From NCBI GenBank assembly GCA_965278995.1, contig OZ257136.1:2728001-2792000 (forward strand): a DNA stretch of 64,000 nt. The letters are read 5' to 3'. Positions 15,511 through 23,415 of the stretch are shown in pieces. Under the pieces are notes generated by a model. The model did no database searches. It saw only the letters and a program-made list of their open reading frames with translations, and was not told the origin of the DNA. Each line of letters starts with the position of its first letter. Position 1 is the first letter of the stretch. The DNA is from JADJYF01 sp965278995. GTDB taxonomy: Bacteria; Pseudomonadota; Gammaproteobacteria; Ga0077536. The translations under genes and the position numbers were made by a program.

Positions 15511-18363
15511 TCAGGCCGATATGCGGGCCGGCAGCGCACCGCTCCGCGCAAGCACACGCGCCAGGAACATTCCTGTATATGAACGCTCGACCAGCGCCAC
15601 CTCTTCCGGTGTGCCGCAGGCAATCACTTCACCACCTTTGCTGCCGCCTTCCGGTCCGAGATCGATCACCCAATCAGCCGTCTTGATAACGTCGAGATTA
15701 TGCTCGATGACGACGACGGTATTGCCGTGATCGCGCAGGCGATGGAGAACTTTCAGGAGTTGTTCGATGTCGTAGAAATGCAGGCCGGTGGTCGGCTCAT
15801 CGAGGATGTAAAGCGTGTTGCCGGTGTCCCGTTTGGACAGCTCGCGCGAAAGTTTTACGCGTTGCGCTTCGCCGCCGGATAGCGTCGTCGCATTCTGCCC
15901 GACGCGAATATACGACAGCCCGACTTCGGCCAGTGTCTTCAATTTCGAGGCAATCGTCGGCACGGCATCGAAAAAGCGCAGTGCCTCCTCGACGGTCATA
16001 TCCAGCACTTCACTGATGGTGCGGCCCTTGTACAGGATTTCAAGCGTTTCGCGGTTGTAGCGTTTGCCTTTGCACATGTCACAGGGTACGTAAACATCCG
16101 GCAGAAAATGCATCTCGACCTTGATCACGCCATCGCCCTGGCATGCTTCGCAACGACCGCCTTTGACATTGAAGCTGAATCGGCCCGGTTCATAGCCACG
16201 CGCACGCGCTTCGGGCGTGGAGGAGAACAGATCGCGTATCGGTGTGAACAGTCCGGTGTAGGTTGCCGGGTTCGAGCGTGGCGTGCGCCCGATAGGGCTT
16301 TGATCGATATCGACGACTTTGTCGAATTGATCGAGTCCGTGGATATGGGCATGCGGTGCCGGCGTGACCGTTGCACCGTTCAGGTCGCGCGCCGCAACCG
16401 AATACAGCGTGTCATTGACCAGGGTCGACTTGCCGGATCCCGAAACTCCGGTTACACAGGTCATCAGCCCGACTGGAATATCGACATCGACGTTTTTGAG
16501 ATTGTTGCCTGTCGCGCCAATCACTGTCAGCAAGCGCTTTCGATTGACCGGCGCGCGCAGCGCCGGTACTTCGATGGCACGCCGACCTGACAAATACTGG
16601 CCAGTCAATGACTCCGAACACGCGGCGACCTGATCGGGTGTGCCGGAAACGACCACCCGACCGCCGTGCACGCCGGCGCCTGGGCCCATATCGACGACGT
16701 GATCGGCCGACAGGATTGCTTCCTCATCGTGCTCGACCACGATCACTGTGTTACCGAGATCGCGCAAGTGAACGAGCGTCGACAGCAGTCGCTGATTATC
16801 GCGTTGGTGCAGCCCGATGGATGGCTCGTCGAGGATGTACATCACCCCGACCAGACCGGCACCAATCTGGCTTGCCAGCCGGATGCGCTGAGCTTCACCG
16901 CCGGAGAGTGTCTCGGCGCTGCGATCCAGCGTCAGATAGTCGAGCCCGACGTTGACGAGGAACTGCAGACGCAGGCGGACTTCCTTGATGATCTTGTCAG
17001 CAATTTCCCCGCGCTGGCCGCGCAGCTTGAGATTGGCGAAGAACTCGGTCGTCTTCCCTATCGGCATCGCCGTGACATCGGCCAGGTTGTGATTATCGAT
17101 GAAAACATTGCGCGCGGCGCGGTTCAACCGCGTGCCTGAACAATCGGGGCAGGATTTAGAGCCGAGATAGCGCGCGAGCTCTTCGCGAACCATATTGGAG
17201 TCGGTCTCGCGGTAGCGGCGTTCCATGTTTGGCAGCACCCCTTCGAAAGCATGCTTGCGCTTGTAGGTCTTACCGCCTGCCTTGAAGTAGGTGAACTCGA
17301 CTTCCACCTTGCCGCTACCATGCAGAATGACGTCCTGCACTGTTGTCGGCAGTTCCGAGAACGGCATGTCGATATCGAATTTGTAGTGCCGCGCGAGCGC
17401 CGTGATGAGCTGAAAATAATAAGCGTTGCGACGATCCCAGCCGCGGATTGCGCCGGCCGGCAAACTGATGTCCGGACGCTGCACGACCCGTTGTGCATCA
17501 AAATACTGGACAACGCCGAGTCCATCACAAGCGGTGCAGGCACCCACCGGATTATTGAATGAGAACAGGCGTGGTTCGAGCTCGTTGATGCTGTAGCCAC
17601 AACTCGGACAGGCAAACCGCGACGAGAACACCAGCTCGGCGCCCTCGCCTTCGAGCGGCAGCACGCGCGCGACGCCTTCACCGAGCGCGATGGCCGCTTC
17701 GAACGATTCCGCGAGGCGCTGCTGAATATCTTCGCGCACACGAATGCGATCGATGACGACGTCGATATCGTGTTTCTTGCGCAATGCCAATGCCGGCGGG
17801 TCGTCCAGCATGATGACTTCGCCATCGACCAGCGCGCGTACATAGCCAAGTCGGACCAGGTTTTCGAAGACCTGCTGATGTTCGCCTTTGCGACCGCGTA
17901 CGAGCGGCGCGAGCAGCATCCAGCGACTGTCGGGCGGCAGCGCAAGTACCTGGTCAACCATCTGCGAAATGGTCTGGGCAGCGAGTACTTCAGAATGATC
18001 GGGGCAGCGCGGCTCACCGACACGTGCAAACATCAGTCGCAGATAATCGTAGATTTCGGTAATCGTACCGACCGTCGAGCGCGGATTGTGCGAGGTCGAC
18101 TTCTGCTCGATCGAAATGGCCGGTGACAAACCTTCAATATGATCGATATCCGGCTTTTCCATCATCGACAGGAACTGTCGCGCATACGCCGACAGAGACT
18201 CGACGTACCGGCGCTGACCTTCGGCGTATATGGTGTCGAATGCGAGCGATGACTTACCTGACCCGGATAAGCCCGTGATCACGATCAGTTTGTCGCGCGG
18301 CAGATCGAGATCGACGTTGCGCAGGTTATGCGTGCGTGCGCCGCGAAGTGAAATCGTTTGCAT
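15511..18363 (-). CDS. uvrA: Excinuclease ABC subunit A
   Basis: 950-aa DNA damage sensor of nucleotide excision repair, forming UvrA2-UvrB. It has two ABC ATPase modules: Walker A GLSGSGKSS near residue 31 and GVSGSGKST near 650, each with a later ABC signature (LSGGEAQR). There are two zinc modules (CPSCGYSINELEP...CTAC near 260-290 and CEACQGDG...CDMC near 750). The N-terminus MQTISLRGARTHNL starts at the ATG at 18363; an open extension to 18462 runs into a palindrome and is not coding-like. Neighbours MFS and ssb match the gammaproteobacterial uvrA locus. No SOS box was recognised upstream. Confidence 0.98.
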   Translation of the reverse strand: MQTISLRGARTHNLRNVDLDLPRDKLIVITGLSGSGKSSLAFDTIYAEGQRRYVESLSAYARQFLSMMEKPDIDHIEGLSPAISIEQKSTSHNPRSTVGTITEIYDYLRLMFARVGEPRCPDHSEVLAAQTISQMVDQVLALPPDSRWMLLAPLVRGRKGEHQQVFENLVRLGYVRALVDGEVIMLDDPPALALRKKHDIDVVIDRIRVREDIQQRLAESFEAAIALGEGVARVLPLEGEGAELVFSSRFACPSCGYSINELEPRLFSFNNPVGACTACDGLGVVQYFDAQRVVQRPDISLPAGAIRGWDRRNAYYFQLITALARHYKFDIDMPFSELPTTVQDVILHGSGKVEVEFTYFKAGGKTYKRKHAFEGVLPNMERRYRETDSNMVREELARYLGSKSCPDCSGTRLNRAARNVFIDNHNLADVTAMPIGKTTEFFANLKLRGQRGEIADKIIKEVRLRLQFLVNVGLDYLTLDRSAETLSGGEAQRIRLASQIGAGLVGVMYILDEPSIGLHQRDNQRLLSTLVHLRDLGNTVIVVEHDEEAILSADHVVDMGPGAGVHGGRVVVSGTPDQVAACSESLTGQYLSGRRAIEVPALRAPVNRKRLLTVIGATGNNLKNVDVDIPVGLMTCVTGVSGSGKSTLVNDTLYSVAARDLNGATVTPAPHAHIHGLDQFDKVVDIDQSPIGRTPRSNPATYTGLFTPIRDLFSSTPEARARGYEPGRFSFNVKGGRCEACQGDGVIKVEMHFLPDVYVPCDMCKGKRYNRETLEILYKGRTISEVLDMTVEEALRFFDAVPTIASKLKTLAEVGLSYIRVGQNATTLSGGEAQRVKLSRELSKRDTGNTLYILDEPTTGLHFYDIEQLLKVLHRLRDHGNTVVVIEHNLDVIKTADWVIDLGPEGGSKGGEVIACGTPEEVALVERSYTGMFLARVLARSGALPARISA

Positions 18364-18402
18364 AGCCTGTCTGCTGCCTGCAGTCGTTCGAGAAAGCTTA
18401 GT

Positions 18403-18557
18403 CCCCTGGTCGATATTATCTTTACATTCGGCTGCTACTGAGCGGCCGCTGCGGCGTTGCATTTCTTGGCAATAGCCCCGCTATTGCCGGCGAAGCGCGC
18501 CTTGCAGCGACCACTCAGTAGCAGCCTCGGTGTTGACAAGATAATGTCGACCAGGGG
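18403..18557. repeat. Nested palindromic element B, in the uvrA/MFS divergent gap
   Basis: A 155-bp multilayer palindrome. The outermost arms, 18403-18421 and 18539-18557, are 19 bp with one mismatch. The next layer, GGCTGCTACTGAG/CTCAGTAGCAGCC, is perfect (18430-18442, 18514-18526). Then come CGCTGC/GCAGCG and a central GGCAATAGC-CCC-GCTATTGCC hairpin (18468-18488). It fills most of the 222-bp gap between the divergent uvrA and MFS starts, so it must coexist with or contain their promoters. Its architecture parallels element A at the other end of uvrA. Confidence 0.7.
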
Positions 18558-18585
18558 CCTTACCCACTGCCGGGACTGAACTGGC

Positions 18586-19848
18586 ATGGGCGAAGATCAA
18601 ACGGCTACTATACGGCGTTTACGCCCCGCTACCCAGACTGTAACTGCCTTGCCGTCGACCAGTCCGCTAACTCGCCACGAATTGAACACCGCTTTCACGC
18701 TTGCGTCTGCGCTTTTTCTGCGCATGCTGGCTCTGTTCATGCTGACGCCGGTGCTGGCACTGTATGTCGACACACTGGCCGGCGCGACGCCGCTGTTGAT
18801 TGGGCTCGCCATCGGCATCTATGGCCTGACCCAGGCGGCGCTGCAGATCCCGCTCGGGATGTTGTCCGACAGGGTGGGTCGACTGCCGGTTATCGGTGGC
18901 GGACTCATCGTGTTCATCGTCGGTTCGATTATTGCGGCATTCGCCGGACACATCTGGCCGCTGATAGTGGGGCGTGCCGTGCAAGGTGTCGGCGCGGTTT
19001 CCGGCGCGACGCTCGCACTCGCCGCCGATCTGACGCGCGACAGTCAGCGCACCAAGGTCATGGCCATCATCGGTATCAGTGTCGGTGCGGCGTTTTCGAT
19101 TGCGCTTGTCGTTGGCCCGGCGCTGAATGCCGCCCTTGGCCTGCGCGGCCTGTTCCTCGTGGCTGCATTACTTGGCGCCGCTGCAATCGCGGTGCTCATA
19201 CTTGGCATTCCGCGCGCAACGCTCGCCAGCACTCGCGTAGCGCGTCATTCCGGCGGCTTGCGCGCAGCACTCGTCGCACCCGAATTGCGCATCCTTTACT
19301 TAGGCGTATTTACCGTACACGGCGTGCTCTCGGCCAGTTTTGTCGCGATTCCAATGGCGCTGACGAGCGGTATGCGCATTCCGGCGGCGGGTCATGCGAC
19401 GGTCTATCTGCCGATATTGGCGCTGTCCCTGCTGCTGGTCATTCCTCTGATGCGGGGAGCCGAGCGGCCGGGCCGGGCGCACCGTCGGTATTTCGGCAGT
19501 ATTCTCGGCATTGCCCTTGCTGAATGCGTATTGGCTCTGGCCTGGCACCAGCGCTACGCCGGCTGTGCTGCACTGGTGCTGTTCTTCGCTGCGATCAACT
19601 ACCTCGAAGCCTCGCTCCCGAGCACCATTTCGCGCGTCGCGCCGGTGGCCGGCAAAGGGACCGCGCTTGGCGCCTACGCGACGTTCCAGTTTCTAGGCGT
19701 ATTCGCCGGCGGTGTGGGTGGTGGTCTGGTCGCCGATGGCATCGGCTTTCGTGCGGTTCCACTGGCCTGTGCGGTCGCCTGTCTGGTCTGGTTCGCGCTC
19801 TCTGCGCGCAGCCTGACCGAGGTGCTCGATTCTCCCGTCAAGGACTGA
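18586..19848 (+). CDS. MFS transporter of the uvrA-ssb locus
   Basis: 420-aa, about 12-segment major facilitator. The A-motif-like loop GMLSDRVGRLPVI follows the second segment (about residues 88-100), and the second half carries glycine-rich helices (FAGGVGGGLVADG). The order uvrA(-), MFS(+), ssb(+) is conserved in pseudomonads and other gammaproteobacteria, where this gene is annotated as a YajR-like or general drug-efflux protein. The substrate is unknown. The N-terminal 30 residues are polar and poorly constrained, so the true start could be slightly later. ssb follows 77 nt downstream. Confidence 0.88.
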   Translation: MGEDQTATIRRLRPATQTVTALPSTSPLTRHELNTAFTLASALFLRMLALFMLTPVLALYVDTLAGATPLLIGLAIGIYGLTQAALQIPLGMLSDRVGRLPVIGGGLIVFIVGSIIAAFAGHIWPLIVGRAVQGVGAVSGATLALAADLTRDSQRTKVMAIIGISVGAAFSIALVVGPALNAALGLRGLFLVAALLGAAAIAVLILGIPRATLASTRVARHSGGLRAALVAPELRILYLGVFTVHGVLSASFVAIPMALTSGMRIPAAGHATVYLPILALSLLLVIPLMRGAERPGRAHRRYFGSILGIALAECVLALAWHQRYAGCAALVLFFAAINYLEASLPSTISRVAPVAGKGTALGAYATFQFLGVFAGGVGGGLVADGIGFRAVPLACAVACLVWFALSARSLTEVLDSPVKD

Positions 19849-19925
19849 CGGCGGCCGTCGCCTCCGGTAGAATTGCCGCTGCTAGTAACCACGGACGGTT
19901 CTACAACACACAGGAGTCTCGAACC

Positions 19926-20423
19926 ATGGCACGCGGCATCAACAAAGTCATCCTCGTCGGCAATCTCGGCGCCGACCCCGAAGTTCGCTATACCGCTGGT
20001 GGCAGCGCAGTCGCCAATGTGCGGCTCGCTACGGCCGAATCCTGGCGCGATCGTGAAAGCGGCGAGCAGCAGGAACGCACTGAATGGCACCGAGTGGTGT
20101 TTTTCGGTCGCCTGGCCGAAATCGTCGAGCAGTACCTGCGTAAAGGTTCGCAGGTCTACGTCGAAGGCAGACTACAGACGCGAAAATGGGCGGACCGCGA
20201 CGGCAACGAAAAATTCACCACCGAAATCGTCGCCAACGACATGCAGATGCTGGGCGGCCGCGGTGGTGCTGGTGGTGGCGGTGCCAGCAGCGAAGGTGGC
20301 AGCGCCGGAGGCAGCGGTGGCAGTCGCGAACGCTCGAACGCACCACCTGCCGGCAACGACCCGCCCTCGCGCGGCCGCGCCGAACAGCCGATGGATGACT
20401 TCGACGACGATATTCCCTTCTGA
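19926..20423 (+). CDS. ssb: Single-stranded DNA-binding protein
   Basis: 165-aa SSB. The OB-fold spans about residues 1-110 (ARGINKVILVGNLGADPEVR, ATAESWRDRESGEQQERTEWH, GSQVYVEGRLQTRKW). A glycine/serine-rich flexible linker (about 115-150) and the acidic protein-interaction tip ending DDDIPF follow. AGGAG precedes the ATG. The protein coats ssDNA as a tetramer and recruits repair and replication partners through the tip. Placement beside uvrA is typical of the class. Confidence 0.98.
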   Translation: MARGINKVILVGNLGADPEVRYTAGGSAVANVRLATAESWRDRESGEQQERTEWHRVVFFGRLAEIVEQYLRKGSQVYVEGRLQTRKWADRDGNEKFTTEIVANDMQMLGGRGGAGGGGASSEGGSAGGSGGSRERSNAPPAGNDPPSRGRAEQPMDDFDDDIPF

Positions 20424-20482
20424 CCGCCCGTTCTGACAACTAGGAGCCTGCGCCCGGTGCAGCGCGCATCGGGCGCCGTGTG

Positions 20483-21934
20483 TCACACCTGCAGCAGCGT
20501 AATCGACGGAGAATTTCGCGCCGGATCGGCGTGGAACCCGCGCACCATGACGATGAACGCGCCGTCGCCGGCAAGGCCGTGCTCGCGCGCTACGCGGCGT
20601 GCAATCAGATTCGGATTTTCAATGCCGGCAGTTGGCGCGAAATGCGGAATCATGCCCCACATCAGATTGACGCGCCGACAGGTCCGTTCGTCATTCGATA
20701 CCGCGACTACTGGCGCCGACGGCCGTGCCGCGCTGATGGTGGCTGCCGTCGCACCCTGCATCGATATGACGATCACAGCGCGCGCATGCACATCTGCGAT
20801 AAGCTTGGCCGTCGCATCCGCAATCGCATCGCCATAAGGCAACACTTCGCCAGGCGCGAGATTCGAGGCCGCGAATGATAACCCGGCGTGCCAGTGATAA
20901 GACTCGGTCTGGCGTGCTACGCGATCCATCATCTGGACAGCGGCTACCGGATAGCGCCCGACCGCCGACTCGCCGGACAACATGATGGCATCCGCGCCGC
21001 TCGCCACCGCAAGCGAGACATCCGAGACTTCCGCTCGTGTCGGTCGCGCATTGGTGATCATCGATTCGAGCATCTGTGTCGCGACGATGACCGGTTTGTT
21101 CAGCGCGCGTGCGCGCGCAATGAGTTGGGCCTGCGCCAGCGGTACCTGCTCCGGATTCAGTTCGACACCGAGGTCGCCGCGCGCGACCATGATGCCGTCG
21201 GCGCGCGCGATGATATCTTCGCTGTTGTCCAGCGCCTCGGGTTTTTCGATTTTCGCGATGATGCCGACTGCGCTACCGCTACGCTTGACGATGTCGCGCA
21301 GTGCGGTGACGTCGGCACCGGTGCGAACGAACGACAGAGCGAGAAAATCGACGCCGGCCGCGAGCGCGAACTCGGCGTCGCGGCGATCCTTGTCAGTCAA
21401 AGACGGAGCCGAGACCTGCACGCCAGGCAGGTTGATGCCCTTGTGATCGCCGACCATGCCGCCGGCAACGACGGTACATCGCACTTCGATACCGTGAACG
21501 CTGTCGACGAGCAGCTCGACTGCGCCATCATTCAGAAGAATGCGGTTGCCGCTGCGCACATCGTCCGGCAGTGCAGCGTATTGCGAGGGAATGACACTCG
21601 CATCGCCAAGCACGTCGGCAGTCGTGACGATGACACTTGAACCCGTTTGAAGTTCAACGCTGCCCGCAGCGAAACGACCGGTACGGATTTTCGGGCCACA
21701 CAGATCCGCCAGTATCGCTGTCGGCCGCCCAAGCGAAGCAGCTACCTGGCGGATACGCGCAATCGAAGCGCCGTGTGCTTCCAGACTGCCGTGTGACATA
21801 TTGACGCGAAAGACATCGACGCCAGCCTCGATCAGCGCTGCCAGTGCGCTTTCAGAGTCCGACACCGGACCTACCGTGGCAACGATTTTCGTACGCCGGT
21901 ATTTGAGTCTGTCGGGTTCAGTTACTATCGGCAT
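20483..21934 (-). CDS. pyk: Pyruvate kinase
   Basis: 483-aa enzyme of lower glycolysis converting phosphoenolpyruvate and ADP to pyruvate and ATP. Conserved blocks are RRTKIVATVGP with the PEP/ADP Arg, FRVNMSHG, the B-domain start LCGPKIRTG, and the active-site strand IIAKIEKPEALDN with the catalytic Lys. MVARGDLGVEL with metal ligands, ATQMLESM and MLSGESAVGRYP follow. The start is MPIVTEPDRLKY at 21934. It is divergent from the LplT-like transporter. Confidence 0.96.
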   Translation of the reverse strand: MPIVTEPDRLKYRRTKIVATVGPVSDSESALAALIEAGVDVFRVNMSHGSLEAHGASIARIRQVAASLGRPTAILADLCGPKIRTGRFAAGSVELQTGSSVIVTTADVLGDASVIPSQYAALPDDVRSGNRILLNDGAVELLVDSVHGIEVRCTVVAGGMVGDHKGINLPGVQVSAPSLTDKDRRDAEFALAAGVDFLALSFVRTGADVTALRDIVKRSGSAVGIIAKIEKPEALDNSEDIIARADGIMVARGDLGVELNPEQVPLAQAQLIARARALNKPVIVATQMLESMITNARPTRAEVSDVSLAVASGADAIMLSGESAVGRYPVAAVQMMDRVARQTESYHWHAGLSFAASNLAPGEVLPYGDAIADATAKLIADVHARAVIVISMQGATAATISAARPSAPVVAVSNDERTCRRVNLMWGMIPHFAPTAGIENPNLIARRVAREHGLAGDGAFIVMVRGFHADPARNSPSITLLQV

Positions 21935-22079
21935 ACTTAGGAGCCTGTCGGACTTAGGATGCGAACGAGTAAAATCAGCGCATGAGTATCGCACAGACGA
22001 TACTATCGGCCCGCCCGGCGGAAGTCATTGTGCTATCGAAGTGTGCCGCGTACCTGCCGGCGAAGTTCATCCTGCGGCC

Positions 22080-23387
22080 ATGAGCCAATCCAGTCTGCTC
22101 GTCACCCGGCGATTTCTGCCGCTGTTCATCACTCAGTTCCTTGGCGCATTCAACGACAACGTCTTTCGTTTCGCGCTGATCATTTTTGTGACATTCACGG
22201 TCGCCGAGCGTACCGGCCTGGATACCCGCATGCTGGTCGTAGCAACCGGCGGGATCTTCATACTGCCATTCCTGCTGTTCTCGGCGCTGGCCGGCCAACT
22301 GGCCGACAAGTACGAGAAATCGCGCCTCATCCGCTGGGTCAAAACCGCCGAAGTCGTGATCATGGGTCTGGGCGCGGTCGGATTCTGGCTGGGCAACTAT
22401 GTCTTTCTGCTTGTCGTGCTGTTTCTGATGGGAGTGCATTCGACTTTTTTCGGGCCGCTCAAGTACGCCGTTCTGCCCCAGCATCTGCACGAGCAGGAGT
22501 TGACCGGGGGCAACGGGCTGATTCAGATGGGAACGTACGTCGCCATCCTGACCGGCGGCATGGTCGGCGGATTCCTGGCCGGGCTCGAAGCACGCGGACC
22601 GCTTGCCGTAGTTGCCTGCGTCGTTGGTATCGCCATCGCCGGGCGCCTCGCCGCAGGCTGCATCCCTCTGGCGTCAGCAAGTGCCCCGGGCGTGCGCATC
22701 GATTTCAATCCGCTGCGTTCGACCTGGCGCATCCTGACTGACGCTGCCAGCGAACGCGGTCAACTGGTCATCATCGCGCTGATCTCGATGTTCTGGTTCA
22801 CCGGCGCGACTTTCTTGAGCGTCGTACCAAGTTTCGGCAAGGAACTCCTGCACGCGAACGAACATGCGGTGACCCTGCTGAACGCTGCTTTCACGGTCGG
22901 CATCGGTAGCGGTTCGCTGGTCTGCGAGCGACTGTCGCGCCAGCGCATCGAACTCGGCCTCGTGCCGTGGGCGGCGCTCGGCATTACGCTGGCGGCATTC
23001 GACGTCTATCTCGTCGGTCTGCCGGTAGCGCCGGTTAGAGAACTGACACCGACGACTTTTTTTGCTCACGGACCGGCGCTGAGGATATTCTGCGATCTGG
23101 TCGTAATCGGCGCCTGCGGAGCGCTGTACATCGTCCCGCTGTACGCCGCCCTGCAGGCGCGTGTGGCAGCGAGCGTGCGCTCACGGGCGCTGGCCGCATT
23201 GAATATCGCCAACGCGCTGTTCATGGTGATCTCGGCCGCATTCACCATGGCCCTGTTCGCACTCGGCAGCACGATTCCCGATGTATTTGCCGTAGTCGGC
23301 CTGCTCAATATTGCGGCGATGCTCATTGGCGTGGCCATGCATCCGGAATTCCGCCACCGCGCTCGCGCGATCCTGTCGGGCCGTTAA
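22080..23387 (+). CDS. LplT-like lysophospholipid/MFS transporter
   Basis: 435-aa, about 12-segment MFS protein beginning MSQSSLLVTRRFLPLFITQF and containing FLGAFNDNVFRFAL, the hallmark of LplT and of the transporter half of Aas fusion proteins. In E. coli, LplT flips lysophosphatidylethanolamine inward for re-acylation by Aas. Here no acyltransferase/acyl-ACP synthetase is fused or adjacent (lon follows, convergently). The ATG at 22080 is chosen because the open frame upstream overlaps pyk in antisense. The function is inferred by family. Confidence 0.85.
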   Translation: MSQSSLLVTRRFLPLFITQFLGAFNDNVFRFALIIFVTFTVAERTGLDTRMLVVATGGIFILPFLLFSALAGQLADKYEKSRLIRWVKTAEVVIMGLGAVGFWLGNYVFLLVVLFLMGVHSTFFGPLKYAVLPQHLHEQELTGGNGLIQMGTYVAILTGGMVGGFLAGLEARGPLAVVACVVGIAIAGRLAAGCIPLASASAPGVRIDFNPLRSTWRILTDAASERGQLVIIALISMFWFTGATFLSVVPSFGKELLHANEHAVTLLNAAFTVGIGSGSLVCERLSRQRIELGLVPWAALGITLAAFDVYLVGLPVAPVRELTPTTFFAHGPALRIFCDLVVIGACGALYIVPLYAALQARVAASVRSRALAALNIANALFMVISAAFTMALFALGSTIPDVFAVVGLLNIAAMLIGVAMHPEFRHRARAILSGR

Positions 23388-23415
23388 GCGCTGTTGGCTG
23401 CGCTTGCCGGCGATT

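Noticed and set aside
18364..18585. SOS/LexA box upstream of uvrA
   Set aside because: No CTG-N10-CAG match with the expected AT-rich centre was seen. The symmetry present belongs to the larger palindromic element.
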